Below, one piece after another: positions 44,466 to 54,286 of a stretch of 64,000 bases of DNA. A program made the translations under genes and the position numbers. The notes below the pieces were generated by a model. The model worked only from the letters and a program-made list of their open reading frames with translations. It was not told where the DNA came from and made no database searches. Within the stretch, counting starts at the first letter, position 1. Each line of letters opens with the position of its first letter. Source of the DNA: Cliona cf. orientalis (taxonomy: Eukaryota; Porifera; Demospongiae; Clionaida; Clionaidae); assembly GCA_963930775.1 (NCBI GenBank), contig OZ005701.1, positions 4,905,669 to 4,969,668 of the forward strand, read 5' to 3'.

Positions 44466-44830
44466 AACCTCGGCGCATGCGTCATAGGATTATGGTAGTC
44501 GTTCTCACCACACTAAGCTGCTACACACACCTCATTCGCGAGTCCAATTTGCAGTGTTACAAGGTTACATTCCAAACGCATGATTTGTGTGAATTTCGCC
44601 GAAAACGAATTATTTGCCAGTTTTGGCATCATTAACTTTGTTGATTCTAAGCTTCTCGACTTTTCCGGGCTAGCAACAGCATGACTTTACGTATAAACAG
44701 AACGTTGTGTGTCACACACTACATACAGTATGTATACATATTCATAATCCTCAGCACATGCACAGTAGGCTCAGTTACAACATAATCGTTGATGCTGGTG
44801 ATTGCCGCCTTCTTCGCTCGTTAGCTTTAC
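44466..44830 (+). mobile_element. MITE copy (CCTCGGCGCATGCG family), left of block B
   Basis: It begins TTAACCTCGGCGCATGCG and shares GAGTCCAATTTGCAGTGTTA, CCAAACGCATGATTTG and GATTCTAAGCTTCT with the inverted copy at 46533-46868. Its right end is not clear. Confidence 0.65.
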
Positions 44831-45544
44831 TTGTACATGTAGATCCAACAAGATGACTGATTGGAACACAGTGGCAGTGCTGACTTGGCCGGCATAACAG
44901 TCATTGCATGGTCATTGTCCCCAGGAACTCCTGGAGGCTGGAAGCTGATTTCATGTTGGCACCACCATGAGTGTGGAGTTCGATACAACACACCAGGGTT
45001 GTTGCTGCTGTGAGCTGTTGAACCTTAAACAACACATTAGCCTTGCACCCAAGCCTCATGCAGTTAGTCCTTTACCCTTTTCTACATGCAACATTGAAAG
45101 TGGGTAAAGGGAAGCTAGGGAAAGGGCAGTATATCTGTTCAGTGTAGCGTAACGTTAGATACATAATAAAAATACATAGCAGCAGCAGAATTGGTAATTC
45201 AGTCGGGCATACACTAATACATGTACACAACTGGTCTTTAATGATATCATAGCCTAAAATAGCCACAGCAAACAGTCCATGGTTTCAGTTCTAATAAAAT
45301 TCTTTCTCTGGTTATATAAACAAATCTACAGAAACTCATACAAAAACAGATGTTATTTCCATCCGATAACCATCTGGTGGTATATGGTCATATCAGTTCC
45401 TACTGCCGCCGTATTTACAAGAACGTGATCAATAGCTACGTAAGGGATGAAGACAGTAAGTTTACATTCACCCCCTCTGCTATTTACTTCCATCATGGAT
45501 GTACTCATTAATTTTGATGTTAATACACCCACATGACTCAGGAT

Positions 45545-45552
45545 CTATAAAT
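45545..45552 (+). promoter_or_regulatory. TATA box of CUB copy B
   Basis: CTATAAAT at the position conserved in the other two copies. Confidence 0.5.
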
Positions 45553-45633
45553 TGGCAGCTTAGATCTGATGCAAATAAGAAACAAACTAGAGAAAGCAAT
45601 CAAGACAACCACACTTGTAGCAAGAAAAAGAAG

Positions 45634-46462
45634 ATGGCAACACCAACCTATTTCATATCTACTCAAGCACTCCTCGCACTGATGACTGCCTACACTCTCA
45701 TTCTCCAGATAAATGCTCAAACATGCAAATGCTTACAGCGTAATGTAGACTTCAGCACATGCAACAGAGGACAAGCTGGTTATCGAAGCCACGACCATCC
45801 TGACATTGGCCTTACTGGTAGCTGCCTTCCTCAAGTGCCAGCCAAGTAAGTCAGGCGTTGCATGCCAGTGCACTGAGCTATAGCAAGTTCATGTTTCATT
45901 GTTAGTTTTTAGCCACCAGAAAACATTCAATTTAACTAAATCTTTCTTACACTGTAGCACTATGAAATGCTTCAAGACGAGAACAGCTGATGGATGCAGT
46001 GGAGGAGCACATCACCTTCAATGCCTCATGAAGAGAAGATCTAAGCAAGTGAATGAAAGTGAGCTTGTAATTGAAGGACCACTGCAACAATCTGTCACAA
46101 TGTACTCTCCTGGACACCACAAGACCAACCCATTCTACTTGAACCGCAATTTCTGCGTCTACAATATCTCACTTGATTGTCCTGGACAAAGAGTCAGTCT
46201 CAACTCAAAACCTAATACCCTACAACTCTCTGACGGTGATACTTGCCAAGATTACCTCTGGTTTGACACTAGCTCAAGTGGACAACCTCGAAGAGTCTGT
46301 GGAAATGAAATTGTTAACTTTAATGACACCACAGATGCAACATCGTTTCTTGCTGTGCTTTGGACAAATGGGAACAGAAGCACTGGGAGGTTTGAAATAG
46401 AGGCAAGATGCAACAAGGTACATGCTGATGGAAGTGGAGACTCACCAATATTGACGAATTAA
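45634..46462 (+). CDS. Secreted CUB-like protein, copy B
   Basis: Exons 45634-45845 and 45958-46462, same splice sites and phase as copy A, 238 residues with a signal peptide and the same CUB-type cysteines. Differences from copy A are LLALMTAY for LLTLMTAY, GLTGS for GLSGS, VNESELV for VNESQLV and NRSTGRF for NRSAGRF. The Ser-to-Thr change in the last keeps a possible charge-neutral surface. The frame stays open, so B could still be expressed. B is flanked on both sides by oppositely oriented MITEs of one family. Confidence 0.82.
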
Positions 46463-46532
46463 GCCTTACCATTGAACAATTCTACAAACTCACATATACC
46501 GAAAAATGATACTATTATTGTAATAATTTTGT

Positions 46533-46868
46533 TACTAATACGCATAGCAAGTACGCTCGTTCTTGTTACACCAACACTGGCAGAATTGAATAATAGTGCA
46601 GAGGTTTAATACACACGTACATACCGTATATAGTGCACAACACACAACGTTCTATTTATACGTTAAATCATGCTCGGGCAAAGTCAAGAAGCTTAGAATC
46701 GGCAAATGGCGCCAAAACTGGTCAAATCATGCGTTTGGAACGCCATAAGGAACCTTACAACACTGCAAATTGGACTTGCAAACGAGGTATGTAGCAGCTA
46801 GCGTGGTAACAGACAGACAGACAGACAGACCAACTACCGTAACCCTCGTGCATGTGCCGAGGGTTAAT
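46533..46868 (-). mobile_element. MITE copy (inverted), right of block B
   Basis: Read on the minus strand it starts TTAACCCTCGGCACATGCAC and carries (GTCT)n where the 59753 copy has (GTGA)n, then GTTACCACGCTAGCTGCTAC. It replaces the downstream tail seen in blocks A and C. Confidence 0.7.
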
Positions 46869-48845
46869 TAAATGCTGATACTGTACTACCTAATGCATAC
46901 ATACACGTATATAAATTTTTGTTTCAGGACATTGATCACCTCTGTAGGTAACAGAATGCACCCAGAATACATCTCTGAGCACCTAAAAATCAAAATATTT
47001 CTGGTGGAGCATGCTTCCAGACCCTCCTAGGTTTGGGTTATAAGTGACCCATCACACCAGTTCTGATATCAATGAAACAAACGATTCACATTTGCCCCCT
47101 GAGGATGACTAGAGCATCTAGTTGAAACATCGGCAAGTTTTATCGAACAGATAAGTTGTCCACAAAGAATTTTCATTTGTTTCATACAGATAGCAACTGA
47201 GAATAATGTCACTTCTGATATCAATAGTAATTACTTGCCCCTGCATCAAAAATAGTCTATGTATGGCCTTGCCTTTGATGACGTCTTTCAAGTCATTTGT
47301 AAAAGCAACTGAAAGAGTGTTTAGCCTCCACTTTACGTTATACATATGATTCATCCACTGTCGGATATTAATCCGTGCAGACCTTAACTTTATGGACTAG
47401 CAATGCAGATTAAAAGTAATGTAGAGACTGAACATACTATTGTGATCACCAAGTGTCTATCTTCTGCAACAATAGACAAGAAATTCCCTCAAGATATCCT
47501 CAGTGAAAACACCAACTTGGCGGATGACACTGGTTTCCTTGCAGTAGTCCAGCTCGAGAGGCTTGTTACGACGCAAATGCGATCTAACATAAATGCGACC
47601 TGCCGGACGTGCGGATGCGCTTGTGCGCACGCCGCTGACGCGGGCCGCCTCTTGCGCGGTTGATTTAAAATGCTGTATATGCTGTATATATACGTGCGTA
47701 AAGCCTTTTACAGCGTGTGCAGTCGAGTGTATCTTTAACAGCGTATGTCCCTGCATGGATGTTTGCTCTTTGGTATTATGATGCATGCATAAAACTACAT
47801 TAGGCTGTGTATCAATAAGAAATCCTCTTCATTACTAGCTGACTATCAGCACAGTATGTATGAGGATATTGGAGACCAATTTGAGAGTATTAAAACACTG
47901 GTACCATGCATAATAATAATATTCTGTATACTGTACAGTGATAAGGACTTTCTCTGTAGCTATAGGTCACATTTGTTCATCTACAGTGACCTCAATCCTT
48001 GCCATCTCAAGAAGGATAAGCCTTGGGTCACAAGATTAGATGTTTATGCTGTATTGATTCTGAATCATCTAGCTAGGTCAAGTTATTTCATATAGTATTC
48101 TATGGACATTTGTATGATACATGCACTTGTCCAGATGAATTATGCACTGAACTTTAAAACCAAGAATGGCATTCTGAACTCAGAGATGCCACAGGGAAAG
48201 TATATATTTATATAATATTATAAAATCCTAAAATAGATCACAGAAGACCTCTATAGAGGAAGAGCTATCTGGAATGAACATGCACCCCTATTGAAATTGG
48301 CCGGATAACTTGCCAGAGTCAATACTCCGGGCCAGCGGAAGAATGCTAGCTATAGCTACTGCTGGTTTTGCTAAAAATGAATGGAAATTTAAAGTGAATT
48401 TCCAAATTATTAGCTTATCTAATCATTTCACTAGCTAATGTTATTTTTATATATAAATCTTCAGTGCATTTGTGCATGTGTCATCCCAGTAAATTTTGCA
48501 TTCATAATGTGTGAATCATATATAATAATTATTATTATGTGGACTAATGGGCTTCCTTGCCTTTAATAGTCATCATTATTAGTATTACTGCGGGGGTATT
48601 ATCAATGATGAGATTTCTAACAGGATCTATTAAATAGTTGATAATAATTATGATTAGCTAATAATTGGTAAAGGCTAATATTGTTAGAAAGATGATAGAG
48701 AAGTAAAGCTAATAGAATGAGAAAAAAAAATCAGGATCCAAGTATAGTAGTGATATCTACATGGTATTGTTAAATCCCATCATGCATGCATCATCGTTAA
48801 CTATGCATCCTAGCAGAATCAGATTTAGACATTACTATAGTCTTA
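46869..48845. other. Spacer without a recognised gene
   Basis: An 86-codon plus frame at 47403-47663 (VETEHTIVITKCLSSATIDK) ends in a CpG-rich Cys/Ala stretch and matches nothing I know. A CpG-rich patch lies at 47575-47660. The phrase GAGGATGACTAGAGCATCTA near 47102 recalls retroelement 3' tags but is not decisive. Confidence 0.4.
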
Positions 48846-49150
48846 GGGATCACGGATCGTGAATGGGTCGGTTGCTACTGATCCAGATGCATCCGAATTG
48901 ACTACACTTCATCTGTGCATGATGTCCAGTCGTTTGTTCGCATCAGATCTAATGTTGAGATAAGGATCGCGAATGGGTCGATTGACGAGATCGCGAGACC
49001 GCTATGCTGGCAGTCAGACTGCTGATCCAGATGCGTCCTTGTAGACTACACTTCATCTGTGCATGACGTCCAGCCTTAGTTTGTTAGCATCAGATCTATT
49101 GTTGAGTTAAAGATCGCGAATGGGTCGATTGATAAGATCGCTATACCGCT
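48846..49150 (+). repeat. Imperfect tandem repeat, about 110-128 bp, three units
   Basis: Each unit opens with GATCG(T/C)GAATGGGTCG(G/A)TTG (about 48855, 48964, 49092) and contains CTGATCCAGATGC(A/G)TCC and ACTACACTTCATCTGTGCAT. The third unit is partial. Confidence 0.75.
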
Positions 49151-50411
49151 ATGGTATTAAAGTGAGACAAATTAATGCACCTGATACTAGGTATGTATTA
49201 TGGGCGGGGCTGTCTGCTACACCTGCTTGCCAATTAAAACAAGCCCCGCCCAGGTTATCCCTATTATTGAATAGGCTGGCAACATATCGATGCTTATGAT
49301 TTACCTCTACACCACGTGTGATGCTCTGTGAGTAGCCATGGATGACGAAGAAGAAGTTATGGATTCAATTGAGGAATTAGCAGCTTGTAAGATAGGTCTA
49401 TATACATATTACAGATTTTAGCATAATAATAGTAGCTAACTAGCTAGCGTTTATCTACTTTTGTAGCCACTGAACTAACGTATAGCTACTTGTGTAGCCA
49501 TGCTGCTTTCCAGATCTTAGACTAGTGTAGCTAGCAGGTGACTTAAAGTTTGGAATAGGGCCTGCATGTGCATATACACTGCTAGTAGATTATAATAATG
49601 TAAGTCTATGATCTCTACAATTGCATGCACGAGGCATCATGTATATATTCACAGTTTATGCTTGTACAGAGTGTTAACCACCGCCAAAACCACCTAATAG
49701 TAATAGTATGCATAGGGTACACTACTGAGTTGATAAGGTTCATAATTATACGTATCACCTTTGCCATGATGATAGCCTAGATGTATTACAGTGTAGCAGG
49801 TCCAACTAAATGATTGCAAATCTTGAATAGGGCTTGCATGTGTATACTAGCTGGCTAGTAAACCTGTGCATGCATGCATGAGGCATCAAGTATGCAATCA
49901 CAATCACATTTTATGCTGATACAGATCTAGCTAGAGCGCTAACCACTGCAAAAACCACAATGTCATATGAATTATATACCAGCCAGAAGTATGCCACACA
50001 CATATAATACTACTAGTAGTAGTACAAGCATCTCTTTCCAGATTTGACATCACAACCACCCTTGTACACGGGCCTGAATATCACTGAAGATTCTTAAGTT
50101 GCAACCACCGAGTTACATTCAGTATAGCTGCCTAGTTACTATCAAAACACTGATAGGACATTGCAGACGGCACAACCTTCATGGCTTCATGGCTTTTAAA
50201 TTAGTGGTTGCATGTTAATAATATTCTGTGGCGTCAAATCTGAAAATAGATGGTTATACCACATATGTGTATGGACACTAAGCTTCTTGTGGAATATAGC
50301 CATCATGCAATGGTGTTGTAATGCATGCACTGGTACATTTAGAGATCTAAGCGTCAGAAGAAAGTTGTTTCTAGCACCGCTAAAAGTCGGGTCAAATGTG
50401 TAAGATCAGGA
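49151..50411 (+). other. Spacer with a hairpin, a small open frame and a duplication
   Basis: GGGCGGGGCT and AGCCCCGCCC form a hairpin at about 49202-49251. A short ATG-led frame at 49339-49386 (MDDEEEVMDSIEELA) could splice at GCTT|GTAAGA to 50041 for only 34 codons in all; weak. A segment of about 190 bp near 49510-49700 recurs imperfectly at about 49790-49965 (GAATAGGGC(C/T)TGCATGTG, CATGAGGCATCA, TTAACCAC/CTAACCAC). Confidence 0.4.
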
Positions 50412-51540
50412 GTGCATTCATCTCTATTGCACATACTGAGCGGTCACCCTATTCCCAAAAAAGAAAGAAGCCTTGATGACATTGCTGCTTATTGGGTTAA
50501 GCAAAAGCCTTTATTGGATCTATCAGCAGAAGAAGTGAAGAACCCACTTTCGGGCAAACAAGAGAAGAGTGTTGATCACATGTCACAAAAATGGAACAAA
50601 AACAATTTTACTGAGAAAAGAAGAGGTGGAACCATGTGTGAAACTGTACTTTAATAAGTACAAAGGCGCAGGTGTACGCAAGCTGTACAAAGCCATCATC
50701 AAACGGTTTTCAGGAGTCAGTGGAAATGATGTTTCCACAGTTATCAGCTCTTTGAATAAGTCACAAAGACTGAAGCCTAGTTTTATGAATATATAAAGCC
50801 CCTCTTCGCCCCGTAAAGCGTTCTGATGTAACGCATCATGTTCAAGTGGATCTTGTTGACATGAAGAATAATGCAGTGACTGTTGGTGTTCAGAAGTTCA
50901 GAGGTTGCTAGTGTTCTCTTGAAGATTTTTTCTGATGCTGGTCCTCCTAGAAGATTGCAAAGTGATCAGGGTGCTGAATTTAAAGGAGCAGTAGCACAAT
51001 TAATGGAAGCAATGCAAGTTGATATCATCCATAGTCGTCCTTACTATCCCCAATCTCAAGGAAATTAAAGGTAACGTGGTACACAGTATGATCATAATAA
51101 GAAAGATATTTGTGTATAATACCACATTGGGATATATAGGTAGCTTCATGGTTTGCATATTACCATAATTTTATTATAATTATTGTAGCTAAGTACATAT
51201 CTTGACATTGTGTAAATATCAGGTACTAGAAAGATCCCACAGAACCTGGAAAGGTTTTTTGGCGTATGATGTGCTGGGAGGATTTGATGAGTTCATGAGT
51301 TCATGAACAACAAAACAAACATCAATTTTGACTGGGTGACAGCATTGCCAATTTATCAGCACCTGTACCACACAACTGTGCACTCTGCCCTGGGTAAATT
51401 ATAAGATAATATTATCATCATCACCATAATTTATTATTGGTGATTAATAATCTACTTAAGGTTGTTCGCCTTTTGAAGTTTCTTTGGTCGCATCTCGAAT
51501 TCAGAACTCTATCTGATGTCCAGTATTACTGGATTAGATA
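50412..51540 (+). pseudogene. KRBA2-like integrase gene, broken
   Basis: Blocks in order: IPKKERSLDDIAAYWVKQKP (50.45 kb), then in another frame VKLYFNKYKGAGVRKLYKAI, then HVQVDLVDMKNNAVTV (first catalytic Asp), LQSDQGAEFKGAVAQLMEAM (second Asp) and SRPYYPQSQG. After a likely intron comes VLERSHRTWKGFLAYDVLGG with the candidate catalytic Glu, then DWVTALPIYQHLYHTTVHSA and SPFEVSLVASRIQN after another intron. The D, D, E integrase fold matches KRBA2-type integrase-derived genes. Frame changes, a TAA after QSQGN and a small duplication of GAGTTCAT indicate a dead copy. Confidence 0.65.
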
Positions 51541-52509
51541 AGGATGACTCCAAACCTGATGATGATTTGATGTGTGACAATGACAGTGAAGAGGTGAATA
51601 TTAATGAATATATGACAGTAAATCGTGCATGAACAATGAATTGCACTCATCATGACATTGTGCAGGGCATCATTGAAATCCCAACTGCTGATGATATCAG
51701 CAAGCATTTTCAATTGATTCGTTTTAGTACATGAATATGTTATGAACCCTTGACCATCTCCCCAGTAGCTGCACATGCAGTGTAATGGTGCATGTGGTAA
51801 AAGGTCGTCAATAGAATGCGTACACATCAATCGATGCTGGCCCCAGAAATCATGGAGATGGCGTCTAAGATCGACTCTCAACCTTGATAGCGACAAGTTT
51901 CGATGCTTCAATCACAGAGACGAACTCGACAGCACAGTATTCCTTCCGAACTTCAGGTTGGTCGCGCTGCTGCAGTCTCGCGCGGGCCAGCCCCTTGTGA
52001 CAATGATGCGTGCTATATATATAGCACAAGGCTATCCATGGCATTACGTAAGCCAAGAAAACACGTGAAGTTCAACCAACAGTACTTCTCAGAGAAAGTA
52101 GCGCTCAGCTTGTGATCTATTCGCTGGATACACGTGTAAGATACTCTACATATTTACTGACTTTCAAGTCCCAGAAAGGCTCCAGCGAGGCCCTGGATTT
52201 TTTCATAATTACCTCATAGGTTGCATCATAATTTCATCATAGATTACACCACAATTACCTCATAACCACAGAAAAGTAAATTGCTACTGGGGAGATAATT
52301 ATACGTACAAGTGCCACACAGTCGGCACTGGTTCTGCTCACTTGCTGAATATCTATAGGGGAGACCTTGTCACTTGAATGACCCATGATCTAAAGAGGCA
52401 TACAAAGACTGTTCAAGACCTAAAAGAAATGTGACTTGATAGTTTTTGTTTTGCCATTGTAGTTTAGAAAATTATTATTATAATTCATTGCTCAATATTA
52501 TTCTTTTAG
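51541..52509. other. Spacer upstream of the BEN-domain exons
   Basis: A short ATG-led stretch at about 52037 (MALRKPRKHVKFNQQYFSEK, then a stop at about 52113) could be the first exon of the BEN gene, but no in-phase splice was found. Confidence 0.35.
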
Positions 52510-52937
52510 ATGAAACTTGATAAGCTCTGCACTAGAGTTGCCAGGCACTACCAGATCCTATCAAGCTCACCAGCTGCAGTGAGCCCTGCCACAAGCACGC
52601 CGATGACGCCATCTGGTAGTCCAGTACAGATGGCCCTTAAACTGATGGCATGCATGTTCTCCAAAGAGGAGATCGTAAATGGTACACCAACTGGCACTAC
52701 AACATCAAAGGATGAGAGACGGATCAGAACAGTAAAACAACTAGATCCTGCAATCATGCAATTTATTGATGGTCAGTAATAACACTATAAAGGTACAAAA
52801 TATCATCATCATCATCACATAAAATTAATACAGAGAAAGTGAATGCCAGGTGGCCTGGAGGATACAAAGAGGCTCACCGACAGGTGACACAGAAGTGTGT
52901 CGATGCCTATGGAAAAAATTCCTCCCTCAGGCATTAG
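52510..52937 (+). CDS. BEN-domain protein, last two exons
   Basis: Exon 52510-52771 follows a TTCTTTTAG acceptor and ends at GATG|GTCAGT. Exon 52834-52937 continues in phase to a TAG, together 121 codons. A Ser/Thr/Pro linker (SSSPAAVSPATSTPMTPSGS) leads into MALKLMACMFSKEEIVNGTP, KQLDPAIMQFIDG and EKVNARWPGGYKEAHRQVTQ, then KCVDAYG. This fits the BEN fold: hydrophobic helix, F-S/T-x-E-E/V-L motif, LDP, and C-terminal helix. BEN domains bind DNA or chromatin proteins. The 5' exons are not located, so this may be a partial gene or carried by a mobile element. Confidence 0.6.
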
Positions 52938-53085
52938 CTACAGACTAAACTATATAAATTATGTAGCTACAGACAGAACTACGCTACTCATGGTCATTCT
53001 TATAGACTGTATTATTATAGCTTGTTTATTGTTATCACTAAGAGTATTACAATGATTTAACTACCTGTTACCATGGAAACATTCA
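52938..53085. other. Short spacer
   Basis: No features seen. Confidence 0.35.
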
Positions 53086-53089
53086 ATGA

Positions 53090-53400
53090 AAGCAACTATC
53101 CCATGTGCTGTTTTTGCAAGAATTTTGCTATTTTTTCTCGCAAAAAACTGACTAATAAACTTGCGTGACTCTTGCAAGTAAGATTTCATGCTCTATAGAT
53201 CTTGCATGGTTTTAAATTGTGCAAGAAGTCTTGCAAGATCATGCTTGTAAGATTCATGCAAATTCATGCCAGATTGTGGCCATTTCTCTTGCAATTTGCA
53301 AGATTTTTGAGCAAGCATACAAGATTTTCAGGCAAGATGTGTAAGATTTTGCTGCAAGCCTAATATGCAAGGTTCTTGCAAGAACCTAACGTATGGGTAG
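53090..53400. repeat. Dense array of GCAAGA / TCTTGCA motifs
   Basis: About 300 bp contain well over a dozen copies of GCAAGA, TTGCAAG or TCTTGCA in both orientations, several as the palindrome TCTTGCAAGA, at irregular spacing of 8-30 bp. Confidence 0.7.
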
Positions 53401-54286
53401 CTAGCTATAGTCCTGGGATGCTATTAGTTGATTTTTTTCCCCTCACAATTTTCCTCGGAGAGGTTTTTAGAGAGTTTTTTTTCCCCGTGGAGCGACATGT
53501 TGGCTACATGTCCTAAATAAATTATGTTTTCAGCTGGCTCATCCCAGTGTAGTAATTGTGTTAGTACATAGTGTACATACCTGTGCTATAATATTAATAT
53601 TATGCCTATGTACCTACTTGCAGATATTGTACTAGTTCTGTCACTTCATATATTATATTAAGTGTGCTAACCACATCAAAAATTTGACTCTCACTAAAGG
53701 TGTGCATGCATCATGCAATATTGGACACACATCTCAATAGCTAATTGGGATAAATTGGGTAGCTAATTGTGGGGCAATCAACAGCGAGAGAAACGTAAAA
53801 CACACAGAGTCACTCACACAACATACGAAACACACACAAACAGTGAAAGAGAGAGAGAGAGAGAGAGAGAGAGATCAACTCACTGCTGCATAGCTCCCAA
53901 AGAGCCAATTAAGTAGCTAAGTGTCTATTTCAGATAACAAATAGATAAAACTCAATTATTATTCACTAACCTAACGTCCTAAGGACAGCAGTTAGTGGGT
54001 TGTATATACCAAGATTCAAAGTAATCATGAGACTAAATAAGAATATTATTATAATAGATACTGTATGTCCTTGCTTGCAATTGGCTCAATCGTCACCATG
54101 GACTCCATATATGCATGCCACTTATAGATCTATGCTATAAAGCTGCCGGGTGGGCGGTAGCAGTAGCCGCATATACCTTACGCATACGGGCCTCTGATAT
54201 GGGCAGACTACTGTCAGTCCAGGACTTATAAATTTAACTCTTACAATTTGAGACACGCCCACTTATATGATGGCCGTACGGCTTAA
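53401..54286. other. Spacer with a (GA)n microsatellite
   Basis: A (GA)n run lies at about 53847-53873. No gene recognised. It ends at the TTAA that borders the next transposon. Confidence 0.5.

Larger units (their letters stand above)
45115..46531 (+). repeat. Duplicated block B carrying a CUB-like gene
   Basis: Matches blocks A and C from GGGAAAGGGCAGTA to ...TAATAATTTTGTT. The A/C downstream tail is replaced by an inverted MITE copy. A 2-bp insertion (TATATGGTCAT) breaks the antisense frame found upstream in A and C. Confidence 0.75.

Noticed and set aside
47090-47160. 3' end of a Penelope-like or other retroelement
   Set aside because: One short suggestive phrase without RT or nuclease sequence nearby.
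49339-50096. A two-exon acidic micro-protein
   Set aside because: Splice sites fit in phase, but the product is 34 residues with no support.
53847-53873. CRISPR-like or regulatory repeat
   Set aside because: It is a plain (GA)n microsatellite.
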